This document shows positions 1 through 6,045 of a DNA stretch of 8,271 nt, in pieces. The DNA lies in contig CAMWRO010000119.1 in NCBI GenBank assembly GCA_947176615.1, positions 1 through 8,271 of the forward strand. The letters run 5' to 3'. Position 1 is the first letter of the stretch; the number at the start of each line of letters is the position of its first letter. The position numbers and the translations under genes were made by a program. Under the pieces are notes generated by a model that saw only the letters and a program-made list of their open reading frames with translations, had not been told where the DNA came from and did no database searches. Source of the DNA: an uncultured Porphyromonadaceae bacterium. GTDB taxonomy: Bacteria > Bacteroidota > Bacteroidia > Bacteroidales > Muribaculaceae.

Positions 1-427
1 CCGTAGAGTGCCCCATCAGCACAATCTCGGTTATGCCGTTGCGCCCCATGTCGACGATTGCCGAGTCTATGTCGGGAAAATATTCGCTGATTTTCCTGAC
101 CTGAAACTGTTTCTGTCCCGGCAACAGCGAGCGGCCATACTTGCGCAGGTCGACCGCATAGAAATCATATCCGTGCTCCACAAACTCCTCCCCCATTTCT
201 GACTGGAAGAAATAGTCGTTGAACCCGTGGACATACAGCACCCCTCGCCTGACAGCGGTGTCGGGAACCATCTTGCGGATGATTGTCGAGACTACACGTC
301 CCGAGTAATCACCGGGTTGCTCGACCCGGCGCATTTCAAACCCGCGACACAGCGTGTCAGGCTCCCAAGCCTGTCCCCAACCGGCCACGCAAATAAGCAT
401 CAGAATAGCAAAAACGTGAAATCGCAT
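1..427 (-). CDS. Exported alpha/beta hydrolase (S33/lysophospholipase-like), N-terminal part only
   Basis: The gene reads leftwards from ATG at 427 and runs off the window after 142 codons, so only its N-terminal part is visible. Residues 1-20 form a signal peptide (short basic start, hydrophobic core, GQA before the likely cleavage site), placing the enzyme in the periplasm or outside the cell. The segment VLYVHGFNDYFF (63-74) is the beta-strand plus HG oxyanion loop of the alpha/beta hydrolase fold. AVDLRKYGRS (91-100) is the next typical block, and the last residues, VLMGHST (136-142), are the nucleophile elbow GHSxG with the catalytic serine at 141. The Asp and His of the triad would lie outside the window. 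HGxxDYFF is typical of serine-aminopeptidase/monoacylglycerol-lipase-like S33 hydrolases; the substrate cannot be told. It is the last visible gene of the minus-strand series, 68 nt after the DUF4136 gene, with no clear ribosome binding site. Confidence 0.82.
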   Translation of the reverse strand, partial: MRFHVFAILMLICVAGWGQAWEPDTLCRGFEMRRVEQPGDYSGRVVSTIIRKMVPDTAVRRGVLYVHGFNDYFFQSEMGEEFVEHGYDFYAVDLRKYGRSLLPGQKQFQVRKISEYFPDIDSAIVDMGRNGITEIVLMGHST

Positions 428-444
428 TGTCTGTCTTTTTGAGA

Positions 445-490
445 GTTTAAGGTTTGGATTTATCTAAACCTTAAACCCAAACCTTAAACC
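445..490 (-). repeat. Intergenic TTTAAGGTTT repeat with two alternative hairpins
   Basis: On the plus strand GTTTAAGGTTT (445-455) is followed by two copies of AAACCTTAAACC (466-477 and 479-490). The left arm pairs perfectly with the first copy (11 bp, 10-nt loop). It also pairs, extended to 13 bp (445-457), with the second copy (477-489). In the minus-strand transcript this lies between the DUF4136 stop and the hydrolase start. No U-run follows the stem in either direction, so it is not a standard intrinsic terminator. It could be a weak attenuator, a processing or stability element, or a neutral dispersed repeat. Confidence 0.7.
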
Positions 491-495
491 ATAAA

Positions 496-1128
496 TTACT
501 TATACTGAGGCAAGACCTTGACGGGGAAGTCGCTGAAAAGCGTCTTCACAGCCTCGGCAATGCCTTCGAGATTGCGGAACTGCGTGTCGCCGTTATCAAG
601 AATCGTGGCGACCGACGAAGAATAGACCGGCAGCTTGTCAGCGATATTGACCATATCCATCGTCAGGACACCTTCGCGATAAATACCGGTAATCAACTGG
701 GCATTGGAATAATAATTGTAATAATTATCGTAATCAGGCCAGTAATAACCGCGCGGATACATGAACCACGGGCCAACGCCGTTGTAGAACGGGCCACCGT
801 AGGGCATCGCTCCGGGAGGGAGCGCAGGCTCGGTGGCAATTTCCTTTTTGACGGTCAGTCCGAGGTTGACGAGCAGATTTGACTCGGGGTCCTCAGTATA
901 ACCGCGCTCGACCATCTGCTCCCTCACTGCGGCCGCAATGTTATAGTAAGTCACCATCGTCATTCCGGGAGGGAGTTTCCCCTCGGCGGGAGTGACAATT
1001 CGGAATGTCGTGTAACTGCGCAGGTCGGACCCGTTGTAGACATCGGAGTTGACCAACGAGTAAGGACTGCACCCCGCCAAAAGCATCACAGCGGCAAAGA
1101 TTGCCAGAAATCCATAAATATTTTTCAT
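496..1128 (-). CDS. DUF4136-family outer-membrane-type lipoprotein
   Basis: A 210-residue lipoprotein precursor. Residues 1-19 are a signal peptide ending in the lipobox LLAGC, with the lipidated cysteine at 20. The mature part has the layout of DUF4136 proteins: a strand around YTTFRIVTP (39-47), a helix with VREQMVERGYTEDPESNLLVN (88-108, ordinary for this domain), then paired strands such as GIYREGVLTMDMVN and a C-terminal helix ending in LFSDFPVK. Between them is a Tyr/Pro/Gly-rich stretch (about 109-142) predicted to be a flexible loop. The family's function is unknown; members are small envelope lipoproteins common in Bacteroidota. The gene starts 57 nt downstream of rpoN on the same strand and may be read through from it or have its own weak promoter. 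The start follows from the signal peptide. Confidence 0.85.
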   Translation of the reverse strand: MKNIYGFLAIFAAVMLLAGCSPYSLVNSDVYNGSDLRSYTTFRIVTPAEGKLPPGMTMVTYYNIAAAVREQMVERGYTEDPESNLLVNLGLTVKKEIATEPALPPGAMPYGGPFYNGVGPWFMYPRGYYWPDYDNYYNYYSNAQLITGIYREGVLTMDMVNIADKLPVYSSSVATILDNGDTQFRNLEGIAEAVKTLFSDFPVKVLPQYK

Positions 1129-1137
1129 GTCAATAGT

Positions 1138-1170
1138 TGATTATATGGATATTTAACAACTTGGCAAAAA
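1138..1170 (-). promoter_or_regulatory. Weak candidate promoter for the DUF4136 lipoprotein gene
   Basis: On the minus strand TTTTTG (1170-1165) is followed by a 19-nt spacer and TATAATCA (1145-1138). The spacing and the TA fit the Bacteroidota TTTG/TAnnTTTG pattern, but the TTTG half of the -7 box is not matched. Read-through from rpoN is the alternative. Confidence 0.22.
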
Positions 1171-1185
1171 GGAAAGTTCTTTTTT

Positions 1186-2613
1186 TTATACCTCCTTGCG
1201 CAGTCTTGCCACGGGATACCCCAGCCGCTCGCGATACTTGGCGACGGTGCGGCGGGCGATGTCATATCCGCGACTGCGCAGCTCGGTCGTGATGGCATCG
1301 TCACTCAGCGGACGCGCATGGTCCTCGTTGTCGACAATATCCTTTATCTCGGCAATGATTTTGCGCACCGACGCATCCTCGTCGTCACTCCCGGCACTGT
1401 CGTTGAAAAAGAATTTCAACGGGTAGACACCTCCCGGGGTGGTGACATATTTCCCGGCGGCGGCGCGTGAAATCACCGACAGGTCGAGACCGGTCACGGC
1501 CCCGATGTCGCGCAGCCTCATGGGGCGCAGCTTTGTCTCGTCGTCGGTCAGGAAAAAGTCGCGCTGAATCTTGACAATCGCGCTCATGACGCTGTAGAGA
1601 GTCGACTGGCGCAGTTTCAGCATCGCGATAAAGTCAGATGCCTCGTCGCGCTTGCGGCGCACGAATGCGACAGCCTCACGCTCACGCTGACTGACGGCGC
1701 GGTCATCGCCCACGGCGGCAAATGTCTCCTCGATACACAGCTCGGGTATGTTGTTGAGCAGCGTCAGGGTTATCGAGCCGCCATCGACCTCGACCGAGAA
1801 ATCGGGAATGATGTGGCGCACCCGGTCATCGACAGCAGCATCGGCATACACGCTCCCCGGCTTTGGGTCGAGAGTGCGGATGACATCCACCGCTTCCTGC
1901 AACTGCTGTCGGCTCACTCCGAGCGACGACCGGAGACGGTCGTAATGTTTCAGCGAAAAGAGGTCGAAATAGTCACTCACAATCTCGCGCGCCACCTTGA
2001 CATCGGGAGTGGCGCGGCGGCGTTTCAGCTGCAACAGCAGGCAGTCACGCAGGTCAATCGCCCCTACTCCGGCAGGGTCAAGGGAGCGGACGGTGTTGTA
2101 CATGCGCCGCACATCCTCGTCGGCCACGTCGAGTCCCTGATTGATTGCCAAGTCATCGATTATTGCCGGAAGTGTGCGGGTCAGGTAGCCGTTGTCGTCG
2201 ATGTTGCCGACGATGTAGTCGGCGATGCGCAAGTCGGTCACGCCCAGTCCCATCTCGGCAAGCTGTGACGACAGGTGTTCCATCAGCGTGTTTCCACCGG
2301 CCACCGCTACAGGCTCGCGGTAGACATCGTTGACACTGTGGTTGCGGGCCTCAAGACGATAAGAGGGAATGTCATCCTCGTCGCGGTAATCGGCCATCTG
2401 CAGCTGCTCGGCACTTTCGTTGAAAGCCTCGTCGGAAAAATCATCCTGCTGAGCGTCGGCGACCGCAAGCGCGGGATTGTCATCCAGCTCCTGACGCACC
2501 TCCTCCTCTATCTCGGGGGCGTTCATTTCAAGCACCCGGCCATAGCGAATCTGGAGCGGCGACAGTTTCTGTTGCAGCTTTTGACCCAGCGACAGTTTCA
2601 ACGAGTTATCCAT
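1186..2613 (-). CDS. rpoN: RNA polymerase sigma-54 factor RpoN
   Basis: A full-length sigma-54 of 475 residues, the usual size. Region I (about 1-48) shows the Gln/Leu-rich start and LSPLQIRYGRVLEM that contacts activators and holds the polymerase closed. An acidic linker follows (about 52-85). The core-binding domain covers about 105-240 with SLDPAGVGAIDLRDCLL (177-193) and LDPKPG (248-253). The helix-turn-helix for the -12 element is at about 367-392 (GLDLSVISRAAAGKYV, then TTPGGVYPLKFFF). The RpoN box ARRTVAKYRE (453-462), which reads the -24 element, is perfect. No key block is missing, so the protein should be active. It would need an AAA+ enhancer-binding protein, and none is encoded here. 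The start lies 3 nt after the neuB stop, with AGGA (2622-2625) 8 nt upstream, indicating translational coupling to the polysaccharide genes. Confidence 0.97.
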   Translation of the reverse strand: MDNSLKLSLGQKLQQKLSPLQIRYGRVLEMNAPEIEEEVRQELDDNPALAVADAQQDDFSDEAFNESAEQLQMADYRDEDDIPSYRLEARNHSVNDVYREPVAVAGGNTLMEHLSSQLAEMGLGVTDLRIADYIVGNIDDNGYLTRTLPAIIDDLAINQGLDVADEDVRRMYNTVRSLDPAGVGAIDLRDCLLLQLKRRRATPDVKVAREIVSDYFDLFSLKHYDRLRSSLGVSRQQLQEAVDVIRTLDPKPGSVYADAAVDDRVRHIIPDFSVEVDGGSITLTLLNNIPELCIEETFAAVGDDRAVSQREREAVAFVRRKRDEASDFIAMLKLRQSTLYSVMSAIVKIQRDFFLTDDETKLRPMRLRDIGAVTGLDLSVISRAAAGKYVTTPGGVYPLKFFFNDSAGSDDEDASVRKIIAEIKDIVDNEDHARPLSDDAITTELRSRGYDIARRTVAKYRERLGYPVARLRKEV

Positions 2614-2616
2614 CTG

Positions 2617-3633
2617 TTATATCCTGATTAACGAGTCGTAAGGGAAATCATCGACGGCGCATGTGCCGATGACCTCATCCCACAACATGGGCGAAATCCC
2701 GTTGCCGGGACGCTTTACGGTAACGTTTTCCTCGGTCAGCACCTCGCCTTTCCTTATATCGCGTGCAGCGACAATGCTCTTGCGGGCAACCTCGATATTC
2801 GGAGCCTCGGCCGCGGTAACACATTTGTCGCCGTCGCCCATCGCAAGCTCGATATTGCGGACAGCCCTGACCATTGCGGCCAGTTCGGCCGGGTCGAGCG
2901 ACGCGCGGTGGTCAGGCCCGGGAAGATTCTTGTCAAGTGTAAAATGTTTCTCAATGACCTTTGCACCCATTGCCACGGCAGCCACCGGAACCTCGATACC
3001 CACGGTGTGGTCACTGTAACCGACGGCACCGCACCCGAGGGAGCGCAGCGCGTCCATTGCCCGCAGGTTGACAGCCTCCATCGGCGTGGGGTACTGCGTG
3101 GTGCAGTGCAGCAGGGCGATGTCGCAACGCGGAATGCCGCCCTTTTCAAGGACAACGACAGCGTTCTCGACCTCATCGAGCGTCGACATGCCGGTCGACA
3201 GAATTACGCGCCCCCCCTTGGAGGCTATTTTGCGCAGATAGGGAAGGTTGGTAATCTCTCCCGAGGGGATTTTCCAGTAATCCATCCCGAGGGGGACGAG
3301 GGTGTCAACCGACACGAGGTCAAACGGCGTGCTCATGAACCCGATTCCCTCCTGTCGGCAGAGATCGGCCAATTCGGCATAGGCGCTCAGCGGCAGGTGA
3401 ATCGCGCGACACATGTCGAGCTGGCTCTGCCCCTCGCCGGTGGTCTCTTTCTGATACTCTGCCTTGGGGGCGATGGTCGATATCACCAGCTCGGGGACAG
3501 CGGTCTGAAACTTGACATAATCGGCCCCCGCCTTCCGGGCCTCGACAACCATCTGCCGGGCCATCTCCATCGAGGCGTTGTGGTTGACACCCGCCTCGGC
3601 TATTATTATAACTTTGTCAGCGTTACTGTTCAT
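2617..3633 (-). CDS. neuB: Nonulosonic acid synthase, NeuB/LegI type
   Basis: Condenses phosphoenolpyruvate with a six-carbon N-acetylated sugar (ManNAc for NeuB, 2,4-diacetamido-2,4,6-trideoxymannose for LegI) to give a nine-carbon acid, in the cytoplasm. The 338 residues are full length. A TIM-barrel domain runs to about 265, with IIAEAGVNHNA (10-20), KFQT (41-44), STPFD (101-105), KIPSGEITN (121-129), LLHCTTQYPTP (174-184), SDHT (207-210) and KHFTLDKNLPGPDHRAS (229-245). A C-terminal SAF antifreeze-like domain follows (about 282-336) with RKSIVAARDI and RPGNGI, whose Arg normally reaches into the partner subunit's active site. CTTQYPTP and PGPDH favour NeuB/LegI over pseudaminic acid synthase PseI. 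The LegB-type neighbour favours legionaminic acid, but sequence alone does not settle it. It overlaps the ATP-grasp gene by 11 nt and precedes rpoN by 3 nt. Confidence 0.93.
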   Translation of the reverse strand: MNSNADKVIIIAEAGVNHNASMEMARQMVVEARKAGADYVKFQTAVPELVISTIAPKAEYQKETTGEGQSQLDMCRAIHLPLSAYAELADLCRQEGIGFMSTPFDLVSVDTLVPLGMDYWKIPSGEITNLPYLRKIASKGGRVILSTGMSTLDEVENAVVVLEKGGIPRCDIALLHCTTQYPTPMEAVNLRAMDALRSLGCGAVGYSDHTVGIEVPVAAVAMGAKVIEKHFTLDKNLPGPDHRASLDPAELAAMVRAVRNIELAMGDGDKCVTAAEAPNIEVARKSIVAARDIRKGEVLTEENVTVKRPGNGISPMLWDEVIGTCAVDDFPYDSLIRI

Positions 3634-4597
3634 TGAAAAATGCTACTTCTTGGAAATAACGACAGATCAGCGTTCCCGGTTTGATACACGGGGCGGGATG
3701 CATCGGCAGTCCCAGCGCCTCGTCAAGGATATAACCGGGCAGGTCGCCGCCGGCGTGGACGGTGCAGACCGCGCCGCCGCCGAGACGGGGATTGATTTCC
3801 ATCAGCATCAGCCGGTCAGGCTCCTCGCGCGGCGAGAGATACTGCAACGTCAGCGCGCCGCTGAGGCCGAGCCGCTCGATTGCCATGCGCGATGCCTCGA
3901 CAAGCACCGGGGAGTCGATGGTCACCGTGCGCACCACCTCGCCGCCGAGCACTTCGAGCCTGCGGCGCGGACTGATGCACATAATCTCGCCGCCCCGTGC
4001 CACATAGCAGTCAACGGTAAACTCGTCATGGTCAGGGATAAAGTCCTGAATCAGAAACTCGTCGCGGCGTGCGATGATGCGGCGGAAATCGGTTATGGTC
4101 TCTATAACCTCGATTCCGCGCGATGCCGAACCGTAGCGCGGCTTGGCGATGAGCGGGAAACGTGGACGGCCCGACTTGTAGGTTGACGGGATGGGGAGGG
4201 AGGCTTCCTCAAAGGCGCGTGCCGCCGACGATTTGTCAAAAAGGGTCTCGGCAAGCGTCGACGAAACCACCGGCGCCACCACGTTGCCATAGGTCTCCAC
4301 ATAGCGCGCCGCAACTCCTACGGCAGGGTCCACGAAGGGGATGAGAACATCTATCGAGTAGAGTTCCACAATCGTGTGAAGATGGTCAAGGATGTCGGGG
4401 GCGTTGAACTTGCGCCCCGTAATCACGCGAGCCAGCTCGGCCACAGGAACCTCGGCATGAAGCTCATAGCTGAAAAGGTTCAGTGTGACACCGCGGCGCT
4501 GGCCGGCGGCAATCAGTTTGCGCGCCATTGACACTCGCTTGGCCCCTCCGAGAAAAAGTATGTTAAGGCTGTTGTCCGGTCGGTTGAATCGGTTCAT
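3623..4597 (-). CDS. ATP-grasp ligase of surface polysaccharide cluster
   Basis: A 324-residue protein with ATP-grasp architecture. A Rossmann-like pre-ATP-grasp domain (about 12-100) opens with NILFLGGAKRVSMARKL. The ATP-binding part has the lysine loop FPLIAKPRYGSASRGI (147-162) and the hinge FLIQDFIP (181-188). Next comes the substrate/metal side, DEFTVDCYV (191-199) and MEINPRLGGG (266-275), whose Glu and Asn bind the two magnesium ions. The order resembles carbamoyl-phosphate-synthase-like or PylC-like ligases, which join a carboxylate to an amine through an acyl phosphate. No residues reveal the substrate. Its position between legB and neuB, with a 4-nt overlap (ATGA) upstream and 11 nt downstream, suggests it modifies the nonulosonic acid precursor or a linked sugar, for instance by adding an amino acid. 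That role is inference; a general carboxylate-amine ligase of the polysaccharide is the alternative. Confidence 0.82.
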   Translation of the reverse strand: MNRFNRPDNSLNILFLGGAKRVSMARKLIAAGQRRGVTLNLFSYELHAEVPVAELARVITGRKFNAPDILDHLHTIVELYSIDVLIPFVDPAVGVAARYVETYGNVVAPVVSSTLAETLFDKSSAARAFEEASLPIPSTYKSGRPRFPLIAKPRYGSASRGIEVIETITDFRRIIARRDEFLIQDFIPDHDEFTVDCYVARGGEIMCISPRRRLEVLGGEVVRTVTIDSPVLVEASRMAIERLGLSGALTLQYLSPREEPDRLMLMEINPRLGGGAVCTVHAGGDLPGYILDEALGLPMHPAPCIKPGTLICRYFQEVAFFNEQ

Positions 4598-5571
4598 TGG
4601 TTGTAGATTTCGGTTTTATACATCTTGAGATTGTCGCCCGTGGTAAACCAGTCGATAGTCTTCTGCAATCCTTGTTCAAGATTGAAACGCGGCCTCCACG
4701 ATGTCAGGGTGGTGATGAGCGTGTTGTCGCCACACAGCCTGAACACCTCGCTTCCCGACGGACGGAGGCGCTGCGGGTCGGTCACATAGTTGACATCGGC
4801 ACCCATCAGCCGGGCGATTGTTTCAAGAGTCTCGCGCATCGACACCTCGACACCGGTGGCGATGTTTATCTCGCGCCCCTCGATGCCCTCGGCACGGGCA
4901 AGGGCGAGAAATCCGGCGGCGGTATCGGTCACATAGTTGAAATCGCGCGTGGGGGTCAGGTCGCCCACCTTTATCTCGCGCTTTCCGTCGGCTATCTGAG
5001 TGATAATCGTCGGGATTATTGCGCGGGCACTCTGGCGCGGGCCATAAGTGTTGAAAGGCCGGGCAAGCACCACCGGGAGGGAGAATGCGTTGAAGAAACT
5101 CATCGCAATCGCGTCGGCACCGATTTTGGTGGCCGAGTAGGGCGACTGGGGCTGCCGCGGGTGTTTCTCGTCGATGGGGACATACTTGGCTGTGCCGTAA
5201 ACCTCGCTTGTCGAGGTGACAATCAGTCGTTTCACGCCACAGTCGCGTGCAGCCTGACAGATGTTGAGCGTGCCCTTGATATTTGTATCCACATAGCTGT
5301 CGGGAGCCACATAGCTGTAAGGGATGGCAATCAGGGCGGCGAGATGGAACACTGTCGAGCAGCCGTCGGTGATGACGCGGCAGAGATTGGGGTCGCGCAC
5401 GTCGCCGGTGACTATCTCAAGATTGGGATGGCGCACATTGTCAAGCCATCCCCAGTTATTGAATGAGTTATATTGACACAAGGCGCGGACGGCATACCCC
5501 TCGGCAAGGAGCAATTCGGTCAGATGTGACCCGATAAAACCGTCGGCGCCGGTAACGAGGACTTTCTCCAT
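4594..5571 (-). CDS. legB: LegB-type NAD-dependent sugar-nucleotide 4,6-dehydratase
   Basis: An extended short-chain dehydrogenase of 325 residues. The NAD-binding GADGFIG (8-14) lies in an N-terminal Rossmann fold. DVRD (57-60), TSTSEVYG (119-126, with the acid/base Glu) and Y145-SAT-K149 supply the catalytic set. RPFNTYGPRQ (171-180) and TRDFNYVTD (208-216) shape the sugar-nucleotide side. The block YNSFNNWGWLD (34-44) is characteristic of LegB, which makes the 4-keto-6-deoxy derivative of nucleotide-activated GlcNAc as the first dedicated step towards legionaminic acid. A general UDP-GlcNAc 4,6-dehydratase/epimerase is the alternative. The start lies 3 nt after the lipoprotein stop, and the stop overlaps the ATP-grasp start (ATGA). 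The next enzyme, LegC aminotransferase, is not in the window, so the pathway must be completed elsewhere or be different here. Confidence 0.85.
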   Translation of the reverse strand: MEKVLVTGADGFIGSHLTELLLAEGYAVRALCQYNSFNNWGWLDNVRHPNLEIVTGDVRDPNLCRVITDGCSTVFHLAALIAIPYSYVAPDSYVDTNIKGTLNICQAARDCGVKRLIVTSTSEVYGTAKYVPIDEKHPRQPQSPYSATKIGADAIAMSFFNAFSLPVVLARPFNTYGPRQSARAIIPTIITQIADGKREIKVGDLTPTRDFNYVTDTAAGFLALARAEGIEGREINIATGVEVSMRETLETIARLMGADVNYVTDPQRLRPSGSEVFRLCGDNTLITTLTSWRPRFNLEQGLQKTIDWFTTGDNLKMYKTEIYNQ

Positions 5572-5574
5572 TGT

Positions 5575-6045
5575 TCAGATTACTTTTTTGAGAAAATATT
5601 GATAGAGACGGCCGTCGGCACCATGATAGGAGAGGTCGAGGTAGCTGTCGGTCATCTCGTTTATTGTCAGTCGGTTGATTTCGTCAGATTCAAAGTGCAG
5701 GATTGCCGGAGGACTGAAAATTCCGGGATTATCCACCGGGTCGCCGGCTGCGGTGAAGTCAAGCAGCAACAGGTCGTCCTGCTGCGACCACCGTCCGAAG
5801 GTTGTTTCTTCAACGTCATGGTCGTGCTGGACGGCGATGCGCACAATGTTGTTCTGAAACGACCAGTAGACGAGCCTGATGTCAGCGTCGGCATAAATAT
5901 CCATGTTTTTGCCGTCACAGGTCATCTTGTCAAGGCGCCAGCGGCCAAACCACGGGCCTATATCGCCGTCGTTCTGAGTGCAGCCGGTCAGGAAAGCCGC
6001 AGCCATGACCATGAGAAAAAATATGTTGTATATCCTGAGTCTCAT
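5575..6045 (-). CDS. Small lipocalin-like lipoprotein
   Basis: A 156-residue lipoprotein precursor with signal peptide 1-21 and lipobox FLTGC (cysteine 22). The residues after the cysteine, TQNDGDIG, are polar and acidic, as in Bacteroidota lipoproteins exported to the cell surface, so surface exposure is plausible. The mature part begins with PWFGRWRLDKM, the G-x-W strand of lipocalin/calycin-like beta barrels. It continues as alternating short strands (RLVYWSF, VRIAVQHD, ETTFGRWS, DLLLLDF, AILHFES, RLTINEM, SYLDLSYHG) to a final YQYFLKK, matching an eight-stranded barrel in length. A small hydrophobic ligand or a structural role is possible; none can be named. Its ATG overlaps the Wzi gene's TGA (ATGA, 6045-6042), so the two are probably made in step and may work together at the outer membrane. 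Confidence 0.75.
   Translation of the reverse strand: MRLRIYNIFFLMVMAAAFLTGCTQNDGDIGPWFGRWRLDKMTCDGKNMDIYADADIRLVYWSFQNNIVRIAVQHDHDVEETTFGRWSQQDDLLLLDFTAAGDPVDNPGIFSPPAILHFESDEINRLTINEMTDSYLDLSYHGADGRLYQYFLKKVI

Noticed and set aside
8..442. Two short plus-strand frames at the left edge
   Set aside because: They are opposite the signal-peptide-bearing alpha/beta hydrolase, whose HGFNDYFF and GHS motifs make the minus strand the coding one.
445..490. Intrinsic terminator, or a CRISPR array because of the repeated AAACCTTAAACC
   Set aside because: No U-run follows the stem in either direction; there are only two adjacent units with a 1-nt gap, so no spacers.
1161..1185. TTGGCA on the plus strand as a sigma-54 -24 element near rpoN
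   Set aside because: No GC dinucleotide stands at the -12 position and it would point into rpoN antisense.
1165..1187. AT-rich stem (AAAAAG/CTTTTT) just after rpoN as a terminator
   Set aside because: Only about 6 A-T-dominated pairs with no following U-run on the transcribed strand; too weak to call.
1813..2268. A 151-codon plus-strand open frame opposite rpoN
   Set aside because: It is an antisense shadow of the conserved sigma-54 gene.
2617..3633. Pseudaminic acid synthase PseI instead of NeuB/LegI
   Set aside because: The motifs CTTQYPTP and PGPDHRAS and the LegB-type neighbour fit NeuB/LegI; the PseI-type variants are absent.
2908..3636. A 242-codon plus-strand open frame opposite neuB
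   Set aside because: It is antisense to a full-length NeuB-family gene and its product resembles no family.
4597..5466. A 289-codon plus-strand open frame opposite legB
   Set aside because: It lies entirely antisense to a clearly conserved gene; long open shadows are expected in GC-rich DNA, and the product has no recognisable domain.
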